Origin: Thermocatellispora tengchongensis
GTDB taxonomy: Bacteria > Actinomycetota > Actinomycetes > Streptosporangiales > Streptosporangiaceae
Length of the DNA: 64,000 nt
Direction of reading: 5' to 3'
Assembly (NCBI RefSeq): GCF_014202315.1
Contig: NZ_JACHGN010000015.1
Span: forward strand, 264,176-328,175
Position numbers and translations under genes: made by a program. Below are positions 25,290-33,517 of this stretch, in pieces. How positions within the stretch are numbered: the first letter of the stretch is position 1; each line of letters opens with the position of its first letter. The notes below the pieces were generated by a model. The model saw nothing but the letters and a program-made list of their open reading frames with translations. It was not told the DNA's origin and did not search any database.

Positions 25290-26496
25290 TCGAATGGGCA
25301 CGCGCTCCCAGGACGACATGCCCGTGGCGGAGATGCCCCGCACCCTCGACGAGATGGCGGATCTGCGCGCCCGTGGCCCGGTCGCCAGGGTGCGGTTCGC
25401 GGTGGGCGGCGAGGCGTGGGTCGTGCTGTCGCACCAGCACGCGAGGGAACTGCTGGCCGACGCCCGTCTCGGCCGGGCGCCGCTGGTGCGGCAGGACGTA
25501 CCCCATCGGGCGGCCTTCCCCAAGTTTCTGAAGAACACCCTCATGTTCACCGATCAGCCGCAGCACGCCCGTCTGCGGCGCCTGGTGGCGAAGTGGTTCA
25601 CGGCACGCCGGGTCGAGTCGTACCGCGACAGGACGACCGCCGTCGCCCATCGATTGATCGACGACCTGGAAGGCGCCGGAGCGCCGGCGGACCTCATCGC
25701 GGGCTTCGCCGCCCCGCTGCCGCTGGACGTCCTGACCAACCTGCTCGGCGTCCCGATGGAGCACAAGCACCGGTTCGAGGAATGGGTCCGGGTGCTGCTG
25801 TCGATCGACGCTCGAACGGCGCAGCAGGCGGACGCGGCCATGGACGAGATGGCGGCCTATCTGACCGAGGCCATCGGCCGCAAGCGGGCGCACCCCGAGG
25901 AAGACCTGCTCAGCGGGCTGGCATCGGTGCGCGACAAGGACGACTCGCTGACCGGCGAGGAGATCCTCTGGATCGCCATGCTCGTGCTCACCGGCGGGTT
26001 CGACAACACCGCCAACGCGATCGGCACGGGCGTGTACGCCCTGCTCCGTCACGCGGAGCAGCGAGCGGTGTTCCAGTCGGACCCCGACCGGTTCGTCACC
26101 ACGTTGACGGAGGAGGTGCTCCGGCACGGCCGCCAGTCGGTGGGCGAAGGGCATCAGGTCGCCGGTGTCCCTTTCCTGGCACTGGAGCCGATCGAGTTCG
26201 CCGGAATCCGGATCGAACCCGGCGAGTTCGTCGTCGTACACCGCACCTCGGCGAACCATGACGAGACGGTCTTCGATGAGCCCGGCCGGTTCGACGTGAC
26301 CCGATCGCCCAATCCTCACCTGGGGTTCAGCCACGGTGCGCATCACTGCCTGGGAGCGCCCCTGGCCCGGATGGAGCTTCAGGTGGCGTTCACCACGCTG
26401 TTCGCGCGGCTGCCGGACCTGGCGCCGGCCGGCGAGCCGCGTTTCCTGCGCGAGATGCTGAGCGCCCCGATGGCCGAGCTGCCGGTGCGGTGGTAG
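25282..26496 (+). CDS. cytochrome P450 (about 404 aa)
   Basis: Soluble bacterial P450. I-helix segment LTGGFDNTAN (normally A-G-x-D-T-T), K-helix EEVLR (E-x-x-R) and heme loop LGFSHGAHHCLGAPLAR with the cysteine encoded at 26347-26349. Start GTG 25282 has no ribosome site of its own and overlaps a short leader ORF that has one; ATG 25294 is an alternative. Needs ferredoxin and reductase from elsewhere. Under a TGATCA operator and followed by an SDR, so it probably hydroxylates the block 1 substrate and the SDR oxidises the alcohol. Confidence 0.9.
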   Translation: MSDRMGTRSQDDMPVAEMPRTLDEMADLRARGPVARVRFAVGGEAWVVLSHQHARELLADARLGRAPLVRQDVPHRAAFPKFLKNTLMFTDQPQHARLRRLVAKWFTARRVESYRDRTTAVAHRLIDDLEGAGAPADLIAGFAAPLPLDVLTNLLGVPMEHKHRFEEWVRVLLSIDARTAQQADAAMDEMAAYLTEAIGRKRAHPEEDLLSGLASVRDKDDSLTGEEILWIAMLVLTGGFDNTANAIGTGVYALLRHAEQRAVFQSDPDRFVTTLTEEVLRHGRQSVGEGHQVAGVPFLALEPIEFAGIRIEPGEFVVVHRTSANHDETVFDEPGRFDVTRSPNPHLGFSHGAHHCLGAPLARMELQVAFTTLFARLPDLAPAGEPRFLREMLSAPMAELPVRW

Positions 26497-26510
26497 CGCG
26501 CACCTTCAGC

Positions 26511-26527
26511 ATGATCAATATCTGAAA
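26511..26527 (+). promoter_or_regulatory. putative GntR operator between P450 and SDR
   Basis: ATGATCAATATCTGAAA, 16 bp upstream of the SDR start. Close to TGATCARATAT of the other sites. It suggests a second promoter inside the P450-SDR pair. Confidence 0.5.
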
Positions 26528-26543
26528 GCATGGGAGTCACGCA

Positions 26544-27365
26544 ATGAGTGAGCCGGCCGCCGACGACCGTCCCATCCCCCACCGGCCCCGCGGCCTGCCG
26601 CCGTCCGCGTTCCGGCTCGACGGCCGCAGGGCGGTCGTCACCGGAGGCTCCAAGAACATCGGACTGGAGATCGCGGCCGCCTTCCTCCAGGCGGGCGCGG
26701 AGGTGCTGATCGCCGGCCGGAAACCGGAGCAACTGGAGTCGGCGCTCGCCGGTCTCGGCGCCCTGGTGCCCGGTGGCCGGGTCGAGGCCGTGCGGGCCGA
26801 CATCGGCGCCTCCGACGGAGCCGACGCCATCGCGGACGCCGCCGAGGGCCTCTTCGGCGGCGTCGACATCCTCGTCAACAACGCTCACCTCGTCGGCGCC
26901 ACCCCGGGCGTGCCCGTCTTCGACATCCCGGAGAAGACCTGGTACGAGGTCTTCGAGACCAACCTGTTCGGCCCGATCCGCCTGATCAACCGGTTGATGA
27001 AGCCCGTGGTCGAGGAGGGTCGCACCGCGTCGGTCATCAACGTGCTCTCCGGCGCCGCGTTCAAGGCGACGCCTGGCCGCCCGGCGTACTCGGCGAGCAA
27101 AGCGGCGCTGTGGATGCTGACCCGCTGCCTGGCCGAGCAGGCCGGCCCCGCCATCAGGGTCAACGCCGTCTGCCCCGGCGTGGTCACCGAGTACGGCGAG
27201 CCTCGGTTCGAGCTCGGCCGCAAGTTCCTCAAGGACGGCATGATCCCGCTCGGCCGCCTCGGGTTGCCCGAGGAGGTGTCGGCCGCGGCCCTCTACCTCG
27301 CGTCGGACGCGGCGAGCTACACCACCGGGAGCGTGATCCACTGCAACGGCGGGCGTCCCTGGTAG
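26544..27365 (+). CDS. SDR-family dehydrogenase
   Basis: 273-aa short-chain dehydrogenase with a 24-residue N-terminal extension. VVTGGSKNIGLEIA cofactor motif, NNAH, and catalytic YSASK. C-terminal GSVIHCNGGRPW resembles the usual D-G-G end. Reads in the same direction as the P450 48 bp upstream. Probable role: NAD(P)-dependent oxidation of a hydroxyl introduced by the P450 or of a 3-hydroxyacyl-CoA. Convergent with the aldehyde dehydrogenase gene. Confidence 0.87.
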   Translation: MSEPAADDRPIPHRPRGLPPSAFRLDGRRAVVTGGSKNIGLEIAAAFLQAGAEVLIAGRKPEQLESALAGLGALVPGGRVEAVRADIGASDGADAIADAAEGLFGGVDILVNNAHLVGATPGVPVFDIPEKTWYEVFETNLFGPIRLINRLMKPVVEEGRTASVINVLSGAAFKATPGRPAYSASKAALWMLTRCLAEQAGPAIRVNAVCPGVVTEYGEPRFELGRKFLKDGMIPLGRLGLPEEVSAAALYLASDAASYTTGSVIHCNGGRPW

Positions 27366-27447
27366 GCGCCGGCGCGTGCCGGTCGCCGGCCGTGCCCGCC
27401 CAGGCGCGGCCGGCCCGGTCCCGGATCCCGGCCCGGTCATCCCCGGG

Positions 27448-28992
27448 TCATCGGCCCAGCCTCACATTGATCTGCTTGATCTGGGTGAGGCCCTCCAGCA
27501 TGCCCTCCAGGGACGCCTCCCGGCCCATGCCGCTGTCCTTGTAGCCGCCGAAGGACTGCCCGGCCACCTGGCCGCCGCCCTGGTTGACCTGCACCCAGCC
27601 CGCCTGGAGGCGGTGCGCCACGGACAGCACCTGCGACATCTGGTCCCCGAAGACGAAGGCGGCCAGCCCGTAGTGCGTGTCGTTGGCCATGGCGACCACG
27701 TCCTCGACGTCGGTCCAGGGGATGGCCGCGAGCACCGGGCCGAAGATCTCCTCGCGGGCGATCCGCCAGCCGTTGTCCACGCCCGCGATGAGGGCGGGGC
27801 GCAGGTAGTAGCCGCCGCTCAGCTCCGGCTCGGACGGCGGGCCGGGCTCGCCGTGCACGAACCGCGCCCCCGGCTCGTCCGCGGCGGAGCGCAGATAGCC
27901 GCAGACGCGGTCGAACTGGGCCTGGTTGATCAGGGACCCGATGTCGCTCGCCAGGGAGAGCGGGTCACCCACGCGAAGCGCGGCCAGGCGTGCGGCGACC
28001 CGCTCCAACAGCTCGTCGTGGATCTCGCGGTGCGCGAACAGGCGCGACCCGGCGGTGCAGCTCTGCCCCTGCCGGGTGATGCGCATCGCCAGGATGATCT
28101 GGTCGGCCAGCTCGTCGGTCACCTCCTGCGGGAAGACCACGGTGGGGCTCTTGCCGCCGAGTTCGAGCGAGCAGCGCACCAGGCGCTCGGCCGCGGTCGC
28201 CGCCACGCCCCTGCCCACCGCCGTGGAGCCGGTGAACGTCACCTTGTCCACGCCCGGGTGCGCGGCCAGCGGGGCGCCGCATTCGGCGCCGTAGCCGGTG
28301 ACGACGTTGAGGGTCCCGGGCGGCAGGTGCGGCTGGACCAGCTCGGCCATCATCAGCACCGCCAGCGGGGCGTCCTCGGCGGCCTTGACCACGACCGTGT
28401 TGCCCGCAGCGAGCGCCGCGGGGATCTTCAGCCCGGCGATGAGCAGCGGGCTGTTCCACGGCATGATCGCGCCGACGACGCCGAGCGGTTCGCGCCGGGT
28501 GTACTGCAACTGGCCGTCGCCGGCGGGCAGCACGGTTCCCTTCGCCTCGCCGGCGACCCCGGCGAAGTAGCGGAACAGCGACACCAGGGAGGCGACCTCC
28601 ACGCTCGCCTGCGTACGCAGGGCGTTGCCGGTCTCCAGCGCCATGACCCGGGCCAGATCGGCCGCCCTGGCCTCGATCGCGTCCGCGGCCTCCAGCAGGG
28701 CCCGCTGCCGTACCGTGAAGTGGTGCGAGGACCAGTCCGGGAAGGCCGACCTCGCCGCGGCGACGGCCGTCGCCACGTCCTCGGCGCGGCCCCGGGGCAC
28801 CCGCGCGATCATCGCGCCCCGATGCGAGGGGGCGAGCACGTCCAGCCACTCCCCCGCCTCGGCCGCGGCCTCCCGGCCGCCGATCCACATTCCCCGGCTC
28901 GCCGGACCGGGCGCGAGCGCGGCGACGGCGGCGTCGGCGGAGTCGAACACGAGCGCGCGCCAGGCGTCCGAACGGACGGTGCCAGTAGCCAC
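27448..28992 (-). CDS. aldehyde dehydrogenase (514 aa)
   Basis: NAD(P)-dependent aldehyde dehydrogenase. Catalytic Glu in LELGGKSP and Cys in RQGQSCTAGSR; N-terminal 30 residues longer than typical. GTG 28992 after AAGGAG. Last gene of the cyclase / SDR / flavin reductase / crotonase / ALDH operon, 13 bp after the crotonase. Oxidises an aldehyde pathway intermediate to the acid. A paralogue lies at 38422-39840. Confidence 0.92.
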   Translation of the reverse strand: MATGTVRSDAWRALVFDSADAAVAALAPGPASRGMWIGGREAAAEAGEWLDVLAPSHRGAMIARVPRGRAEDVATAVAAARSAFPDWSSHHFTVRQRALLEAADAIEARAADLARVMALETGNALRTQASVEVASLVSLFRYFAGVAGEAKGTVLPAGDGQLQYTRREPLGVVGAIMPWNSPLLIAGLKIPAALAAGNTVVVKAAEDAPLAVLMMAELVQPHLPPGTLNVVTGYGAECGAPLAAHPGVDKVTFTGSTAVGRGVAATAAERLVRCSLELGGKSPTVVFPQEVTDELADQIILAMRITRQGQSCTAGSRLFAHREIHDELLERVAARLAALRVGDPLSLASDIGSLINQAQFDRVCGYLRSAADEPGARFVHGEPGPPSEPELSGGYYLRPALIAGVDNGWRIAREEIFGPVLAAIPWTDVEDVVAMANDTHYGLAAFVFGDQMSQVLSVAHRLQAGWVQVNQGGGQVAGQSFGGYKDSGMGREASLEGMLEGLTQIKQINVRLGR

Positions 28993-29005
28993 GGTGCTGA
29001 TCTCC

Positions 29006-29818
29006 TTACTCGGCCGCTTCGGGCCGGGGGCGGGTCCAGGCCGGTTCGCGGCGCTCGGCGAAGGCCCGGGGCCCCTCCGCCGCGTCGTCGCTGCCCCGGA
29101 GCACGAAGTTGAACATCTCGGCGAAGCGCCACTGCTGCTGGACGCTCAGTTCGCGTCCCTCGCGCACGATGCGCTTGATGAACTGCACGGCCAGCGGTGA
29201 GCCGCGCAGGATCTGCGCGGCGACCTCGCCGGTCAGCCGCGTCAGAGACTCCGCGTCGTCGGCGAGCGCCTGCACCAGCCCGATCTGGTAGGCGCGGTCG
29301 GCGCTCATCCGCCCGCCGGTCAGGTGCAGCCACAGCGCCTCGCCCAGCGGGATCGACCGGGACAGGTGGGCCAGTCCGGCGCCGCCGAGCATGCCGCGAT
29401 GCGGCTCGGGAAGCCCGAAGCTGGAGCCGCGGGTGGCGATCCGCAGGTCGCACAGCAACGCCAGCTCCAGCCCTCCGCCCAGGCAGTATCCGTCGATGGC
29501 GGCCACGACCGGAGTGGCGCAGCGTTCCAGGGCGTCGAATCCGGGCAGCTCGCCCTGACGGGTGACGTCGGGGTAGGCGTGCGGGACCGGTCTCCGCCCG
29601 CGCGCCGAGGGGTCGCGCAGGTCGAAGCCGGAGGAGAAGGCCCGCCCGCCTTCCCCGACGAGCACGATCACGCCGACGTCGTCGTCGGCGTCCAGTTCGC
29701 GGAGCGTACGGTCCAGCTCCGCCAGCAGCGCCAGGCTCAGCGCGTTGTGGACTTCGGGGCGGCGCAGGACCACCCGCGCGCACCCCGCCTCGCGCTCCAC
29801 GTCGAGGCCGCCGCTCAT
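29006..29818 (-). CDS. crotonase family protein
   Basis: 270 aa. Oxyanion segments FSSGFDLRD and GYCLGGG. The first hydratase Glu is present (LPEPHRGML), but the second position is Trp (ALWLHLTG), so an isomerase or hydrolase role is more likely than hydration. The ATG at 29818 overlaps the TGA of the flavin reductase fusion (ATGA), so the two are translationally coupled. Confidence 0.86.
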   Translation of the reverse strand: MSGGLDVEREAGCARVVLRRPEVHNALSLALLAELDRTLRELDADDDVGVIVLVGEGGRAFSSGFDLRDPSARGRRPVPHAYPDVTRQGELPGFDALERCATPVVAAIDGYCLGGGLELALLCDLRIATRGSSFGLPEPHRGMLGGAGLAHLSRSIPLGEALWLHLTGGRMSADRAYQIGLVQALADDAESLTRLTGEVAAQILRGSPLAVQFIKRIVREGRELSVQQQWRFAEMFNFVLRGSDDAAEGPRAFAERREPAWTRPRPEAAE

Positions 29819-30945
29819 CGGATGCCGCCGTACGTCACCCGCTCCGCCTCGCGCGCGGCCTCCACCAGCCGTCCCGCCACGTCCTCGATGCGGCCGCCGG
29901 CCTGGGGCGAGGACATGCCCGACACCGACAGTGACATGACCACCGAACCGTCGGGCGCGAAGATCGGCGCGCTGAGGTTGCGCGCGTCGATGCCCCGTGT
30001 GCCGAGTGTGCCGGCGGCCGGGTGGAACCTTCCCAGCCCGATCTCGTCGAGACGGTCGTTGGCCTCGATCATCCGGCTGATCGCGTGCTCGGGAGGGTCC
30101 GGCCGTACGGAGATCGCCCAGCCGCGTTCGCGGGTGGCGTCCAGAATGTCCTCCAGCCGCTTGCGCTGGTCCGGTTCCAGCGCCGGGCCGGCGTTGGCGA
30201 GCCACTCCTCGCGTTGCTCCCGGGTGCCCCAGGCGGCGATGGGCACGGCGAGCGGCGGGCGGAAGGGCACCCGGTCGCCGGCGCGCACCGCTGCCCGGTC
30301 GCTGAAGGGGGACCACGTGCTCGCGACGAGCACGGGCCGCCCGCCCACGATGCCGGTCGCGCTGGCCTCGACGCCCAGTTCGGCCGAGAGCATCTGCATC
30401 TGGTCGCGTACCGCGTTGACCAGGCGCAGCATTCCGGAGTTCTGCACCGACTCGGCCACCAGTGGCCCGGGGCTGAACCGTCCGTAGCCGCCGCGGAAGA
30501 ACACCAGGGGCAGCGACGGGCTGCCGAGCTGGAGGTCCACCACATCGCCCAGGACGATGAAGTGGTCCCCCGCCTCCACGACCGAGCGGATGCGGCAGTC
30601 GATCCAGGCCAGTACGCCCTCCAGGACCGGTGAGCCGGTCGGGCCCGGCCGCCAGCCCAGCCCGGCGAACTTGTCCTCGACCTTGGCCGACAGGGCGCGG
30701 CACACATGCTCCTGGTCATAGGCCAGCACGTTGACGCAGAACGCGCCGGTCGCCCGGACCTTCGGCCAGCTTGTGGACGACTTCGCCGGGAGGAAGCCCA
30801 CGATCGGCGGGTCCATCGAGACCGAGGTGAACGACCCGACCGTCAGGCCGAAGGGGGTGCCGTCGGCCCCTCGCGCGGTGACGGCGCTCACCCCGGTCGG
30901 ATACTGCCCCAGCACCTGCCGGTAGTGGTTCTTCATGCCAGCCAT
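29815..30945 (-). CDS. flavin reductase fused to an IclR-type effector domain
   Basis: 376 aa in two parts. Residues about 5-155 are an HpaC/HsaB-like NAD(P)H:flavin reductase (QYPTGVSAVTARGADGTPFG, FTSVSMDPPIV, CVNVLA). Residues about 165-372 look like the C-terminal ligand-binding domain of IclR regulators (LSAELGVEASATGIVGGRP; APIFAPDGSVVMSLSVSG), but there is no helix-turn-helix. The logical role is a reductase that feeds FMNH2/FADH2 to a two-component monooxygenase and is switched by the substrate, as in the HPA hydroxylase reductase, which uses a different domain. Start ATG 30945 or 30936. Follows an SDR by 35 bp. Confidence 0.82.
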   Translation of the reverse strand: MAGMKNHYRQVLGQYPTGVSAVTARGADGTPFGLTVGSFTSVSMDPPIVGFLPAKSSTSWPKVRATGAFCVNVLAYDQEHVCRALSAKVEDKFAGLGWRPGPTGSPVLEGVLAWIDCRIRSVVEAGDHFIVLGDVVDLQLGSPSLPLVFFRGGYGRFSPGPLVAESVQNSGMLRLVNAVRDQMQMLSAELGVEASATGIVGGRPVLVASTWSPFSDRAAVRAGDRVPFRPPLAVPIAAWGTREQREEWLANAGPALEPDQRKRLEDILDATRERGWAISVRPDPPEHAISRMIEANDRLDEIGLGRFHPAAGTLGTRGIDARNLSAPIFAPDGSVVMSLSVSGMSSPQAGGRIEDVAGRLVEAAREAERVTYGGIR

Positions 30946-30980
30946 TGGCTCCCTGCCTCGTCGTCGGTGGTCTCGTCACT

Positions 30981-31751
30981 TCAGAACAGGCCGGTCAGGG
31001 CGCCGCCATCGACGTACAGGTTCGCGCCCGTGATGTACTCGCCCTCGTCGCTGATCAGGAAGGAGACCACCTTCGCGACGTCCTCCCCGGTCGGCAGGCG
31101 GCCGCGCAGCACCTTGCGCGGCACCTTGGTGCGCACCTCGGTGGAGGCGTTGTTGCGCATCGTGGTGGCCATCATCCCAGGGCCGACGTTGTTGACCCTG
31201 ATGTCGTACGGCGCGAGGTCGGCCGCCATGCCCATCACCATCTGGCGCAGCCCGCCCTTGCTCGCCCCATAGGGGACGTGGTTGAGCACGCCGCGCTCGG
31301 CGTTGGTCGAGGTGATCGTGACGATGCTGCCGCCGGTCCCCTGCTCGGCCATGACCCGGGCGCCCGCCTGGGCGAGCATGAAGGCGCCCTTGAGGTTGAC
31401 GTCGTGGATGCGGTCCCAGTGCTCCTCGGTGACCTCCAGCATGGGCGCGGACGCGCTGACCCCGGTGGAGTTGATCAGCGAGTCGAGCCCGCCCAGCCAC
31501 TCCACGGACTCCGCGAGCGCCGCCTTGATCGAATCGGCGCGGGTGACGTCGAGGTGTACCGGGCGCGCCTCGAACCCGTCGGCGGCGATCTGCTTGGCCA
31601 CGTCGCGGGCGTACTCCAGCGCGACGTCGGCGACCACCACCCGGGCGCCCTGCGCCGCCAGCGCGGCGGACAGGGCCGAGCCCACCGAGCCCCCGCCCCC
31701 CGCCACGATGACCCGCTGTCCCGCCAACCGGCCGGTGCGGTCCTCGGTCAT
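30981..31751 (-). CDS. SDR-family dehydrogenase
   Basis: 256-aa short-chain dehydrogenase. The cofactor loop is VAGGGGSVGSAL rather than the usual TGxxxGIG, NSTG replaces NNAG, and YGASKGG carries the catalytic Tyr/Lys. The C-terminus has the typical YVDGG. ATG 31751 follows GGGAGG; longer in-frame readings overlap the cyclase. Second gene of the operon. Probably oxidises a ring or side-chain alcohol. Confidence 0.88.
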   Translation of the reverse strand: MTEDRTGRLAGQRVIVAGGGGSVGSALSAALAAQGARVVVADVALEYARDVAKQIAADGFEARPVHLDVTRADSIKAALAESVEWLGGLDSLINSTGVSASAPMLEVTEEHWDRIHDVNLKGAFMLAQAGARVMAEQGTGGSIVTITSTNAERGVLNHVPYGASKGGLRQMVMGMAADLAPYDIRVNNVGPGMMATTMRNNASTEVRTKVPRKVLRGRLPTGEDVAKVVSFLISDEGEYITGANLYVDGGALTGLF

Positions 31752-31816
31752 TTGCCCATCCTCCCTGTCGTTCTCCCGTGCTCGCGGCCGAGCCGGGTGA
31801 TGCGTGAAACGCCGCG

Positions 31817-32773
31817 CTAGATGAGCGCGACGGCGTTGCCCGTCGAACCGGCTCCGCCCGGCAGGTTGAGCGGCACGGCGACGAAGAGGAAGTCGTTGTG
31901 CCCGGCCTCGCCCAGCCTGCGGTGGAGCGTCTCGAAGTCGAACAGCTCGCCGAACGGCATGCCGAGCAGCGCCAGGAGCCTGCGATGCAGGCTGCCGGCC
32001 GCGCGGCTGCCGGGCGAGCACTCGACGCCCGGGTTGTCGGCGGCCACGGCGGCCACTCCCCAGTCCCACAGCAGCTCCGCGACCTCGGCGGAGCCGGACA
32101 GGCCGGGCCAGGTGGCGCGCCGGGCCACCCGCTCGCGCTCCGCGGCGTCCGCTTCCAGGTAGTGCGCCATCCAGCCGGTGCGCACGCACAGCAGGTCTCC
32201 CGGAGCCGGTTCGACGCCGCTCGCCGCCACGGCCGCCCGCAGCTCCTCCGCCTCGACGGGGGCCACCGGCTCGTCCGGCGCGGCGTCGAGCGCGGGCCGG
32301 ATGCGCGCCGAGACGTCCACGAGCACGCCGCGGGTGATGATTCCCCGCTCCGCCCAGTGGTGGACGCTGATCGTGTCCAGGTCGCGGCCGGGCTCGACGT
32401 CGACACCGCCGAAGAAGCCGTGGCCGGGCACGTGCAGGTGCCGGAACCCGTCCCACTGGGTGGACCGCTGCGGGAACAGGCCGTCCACCTTCTCGTCCAC
32501 GAAGTTCCGCTTGCTGGGCGGGAAGACGGTGTGGGTGTACGCCCCGCGCCCGAACAGCGGCGGGTCGGGCAGCGTCAGCGGCAACGTCACGTTGACGACC
32601 TCCGAGGCGCGCACGGCGGCCAGCCCTCTGGCCCGCGCCTGGGGTGTGATGTCGTTCAGGCAGCCCAGGGGATCGCCCTTGCCCCAGAACTCCCAGGCAT
32701 GCCGGTAGTCGGATCCCTCGTCCAGGAGCGGCAGGTCCCGATAGGCGGGACGGGCCGACACGGCTTCACTCAC
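31817..32773 (-). CDS. cyclase family (kynurenine formamidase-like) protein 2
   Basis: 318 aa. The metal motif reads STQWDGFRH where the 7568-8488 paralogue has THLDALGH, so the first His is Gln, a variant seen in a subgroup of this family. Start GTG 32773 has GGAAGG nine bases upstream; the 19-residue in-frame extension lacks a ribosome site. First gene of its operon, with an AT-rich element about 75 bp upstream. Probably opens a lactone or hydrolyses a cyclic intermediate. Confidence 0.83.
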   Translation of the reverse strand: MSEAVSARPAYRDLPLLDEGSDYRHAWEFWGKGDPLGCLNDITPQARARGLAAVRASEVVNVTLPLTLPDPPLFGRGAYTHTVFPPSKRNFVDEKVDGLFPQRSTQWDGFRHLHVPGHGFFGGVDVEPGRDLDTISVHHWAERGIITRGVLVDVSARIRPALDAAPDEPVAPVEAEELRAAVAASGVEPAPGDLLCVRTGWMAHYLEADAAERERVARRATWPGLSGSAEVAELLWDWGVAAVAADNPGVECSPGSRAAGSLHRRLLALLGMPFGELFDFETLHRRLGEAGHNDFLFVAVPLNLPGGAGSTGNAVALI

Positions 32774-32845
32774 GTTTCGCAACCTTCCCTTGACGCGTCG
32801 CCCGACGGGACGAGCCCGGTGCCCGTCCATCGTGTCAAGATTTTC

Positions 32846-32866
32846 GATATAATGTCAATTATCAAA
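32846..32866 (+). promoter_or_regulatory. degenerate GntR-like operator upstream of cyclase operon
   Basis: GATATAATGTCAATTATCAA plus A, in an AT-rich island of about 35 bp just after the thioesterase stop. It lacks the exact TGATC core; included because of position and composition. Confidence 0.35.
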
Positions 32867-32877
32867 AATGTGCCCCG

Positions 32878-33477
32878 CTAAGACGCGATCTGGATGAACA
32901 ACCCCGTGGCACGGGCCACCACCTCGCCCTCGACCGAGATGGTCGACCACATGGACGTCTTCCGCCCCTCGATGCGGTCGTGGCCCGCTCGGACCTCCAA
33001 CGGGGCGCCGAGCGGCGTGGCTTTCAGATAGCCGATGTTCAAGGTCGCGGTGAAGCTCGACCGTCCGATCTCGAACAGGTAGGCGCCCATGGCGTGATCG
33101 AGCAGTGTCGCGACCACTCCGCCGTGCACGCGTCCCGGAGGCCCGGCGAAGGCCGGCCCCACCTCGACCGTGCCGACGACCTCGTCATCGACCCGCGAGA
33201 AGACGATCGGCGGCGCTTGGGGATTGAATCTCGCCCACAGGGCGCCGGCGGTGGACGCGCCCGCGCCCCCGGCCGGCAGGGCCGGGCGGTCCCCCGGCCT
33301 GACGCCGTGGAACCACGGGCCGTCTCCCGCGTGGGACTCGATGCGATCGGCGATGCCGCGCAGCTCCGCGGCGAACCGGGCGCTGTCGCGCACGGGCGGG
33401 ACGCGCACCGCCAGGTCGACAAGCCGGCGCACCTGTGCCACGAACTGGGACTGCGCCTGCATCTCGGCCCCGCTCAC
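32878..33477 (-). CDS. PaaI-type hot-dog thioesterase
   Basis: 199 aa. The C-terminal half is a 4HBT hot-dog domain with GRVHGGVVATLLDHAMG (catalytic Asp/Gly segment). The N-terminal 90 residues are a helical extension of unknown role. GTG 33477 lies seven bases after AAGGAG; GTG 33483 is too close. Lies 40 bp after binding protein 2 in the same direction. Likely releases CoA from an acyl-CoA, perhaps a dead-end product. Confidence 0.85.
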   Translation of the reverse strand: MSGAEMQAQSQFVAQVRRLVDLAVRVPPVRDSARFAAELRGIADRIESHAGDGPWFHGVRPGDRPALPAGGAGASTAGALWARFNPQAPPIVFSRVDDEVVGTVEVGPAFAGPPGRVHGGVVATLLDHAMGAYLFEIGRSSFTATLNIGYLKATPLGAPLEVRAGHDRIEGRKTSMWSTISVEGEVVARATGLFIQIAS

Positions 33478-33517
33478 GTACACGCTCCTTCACCGGCGAT
33501 CTCTGCGTGGGAAACGC

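Noticed and set aside
27366..27447. Possible bidirectional terminator between SDR and aldehyde dehydrogenase
   Set aside because: GC-rich with direct repeats of CCGGCCCGG, but I could not find arms that pair convincingly.
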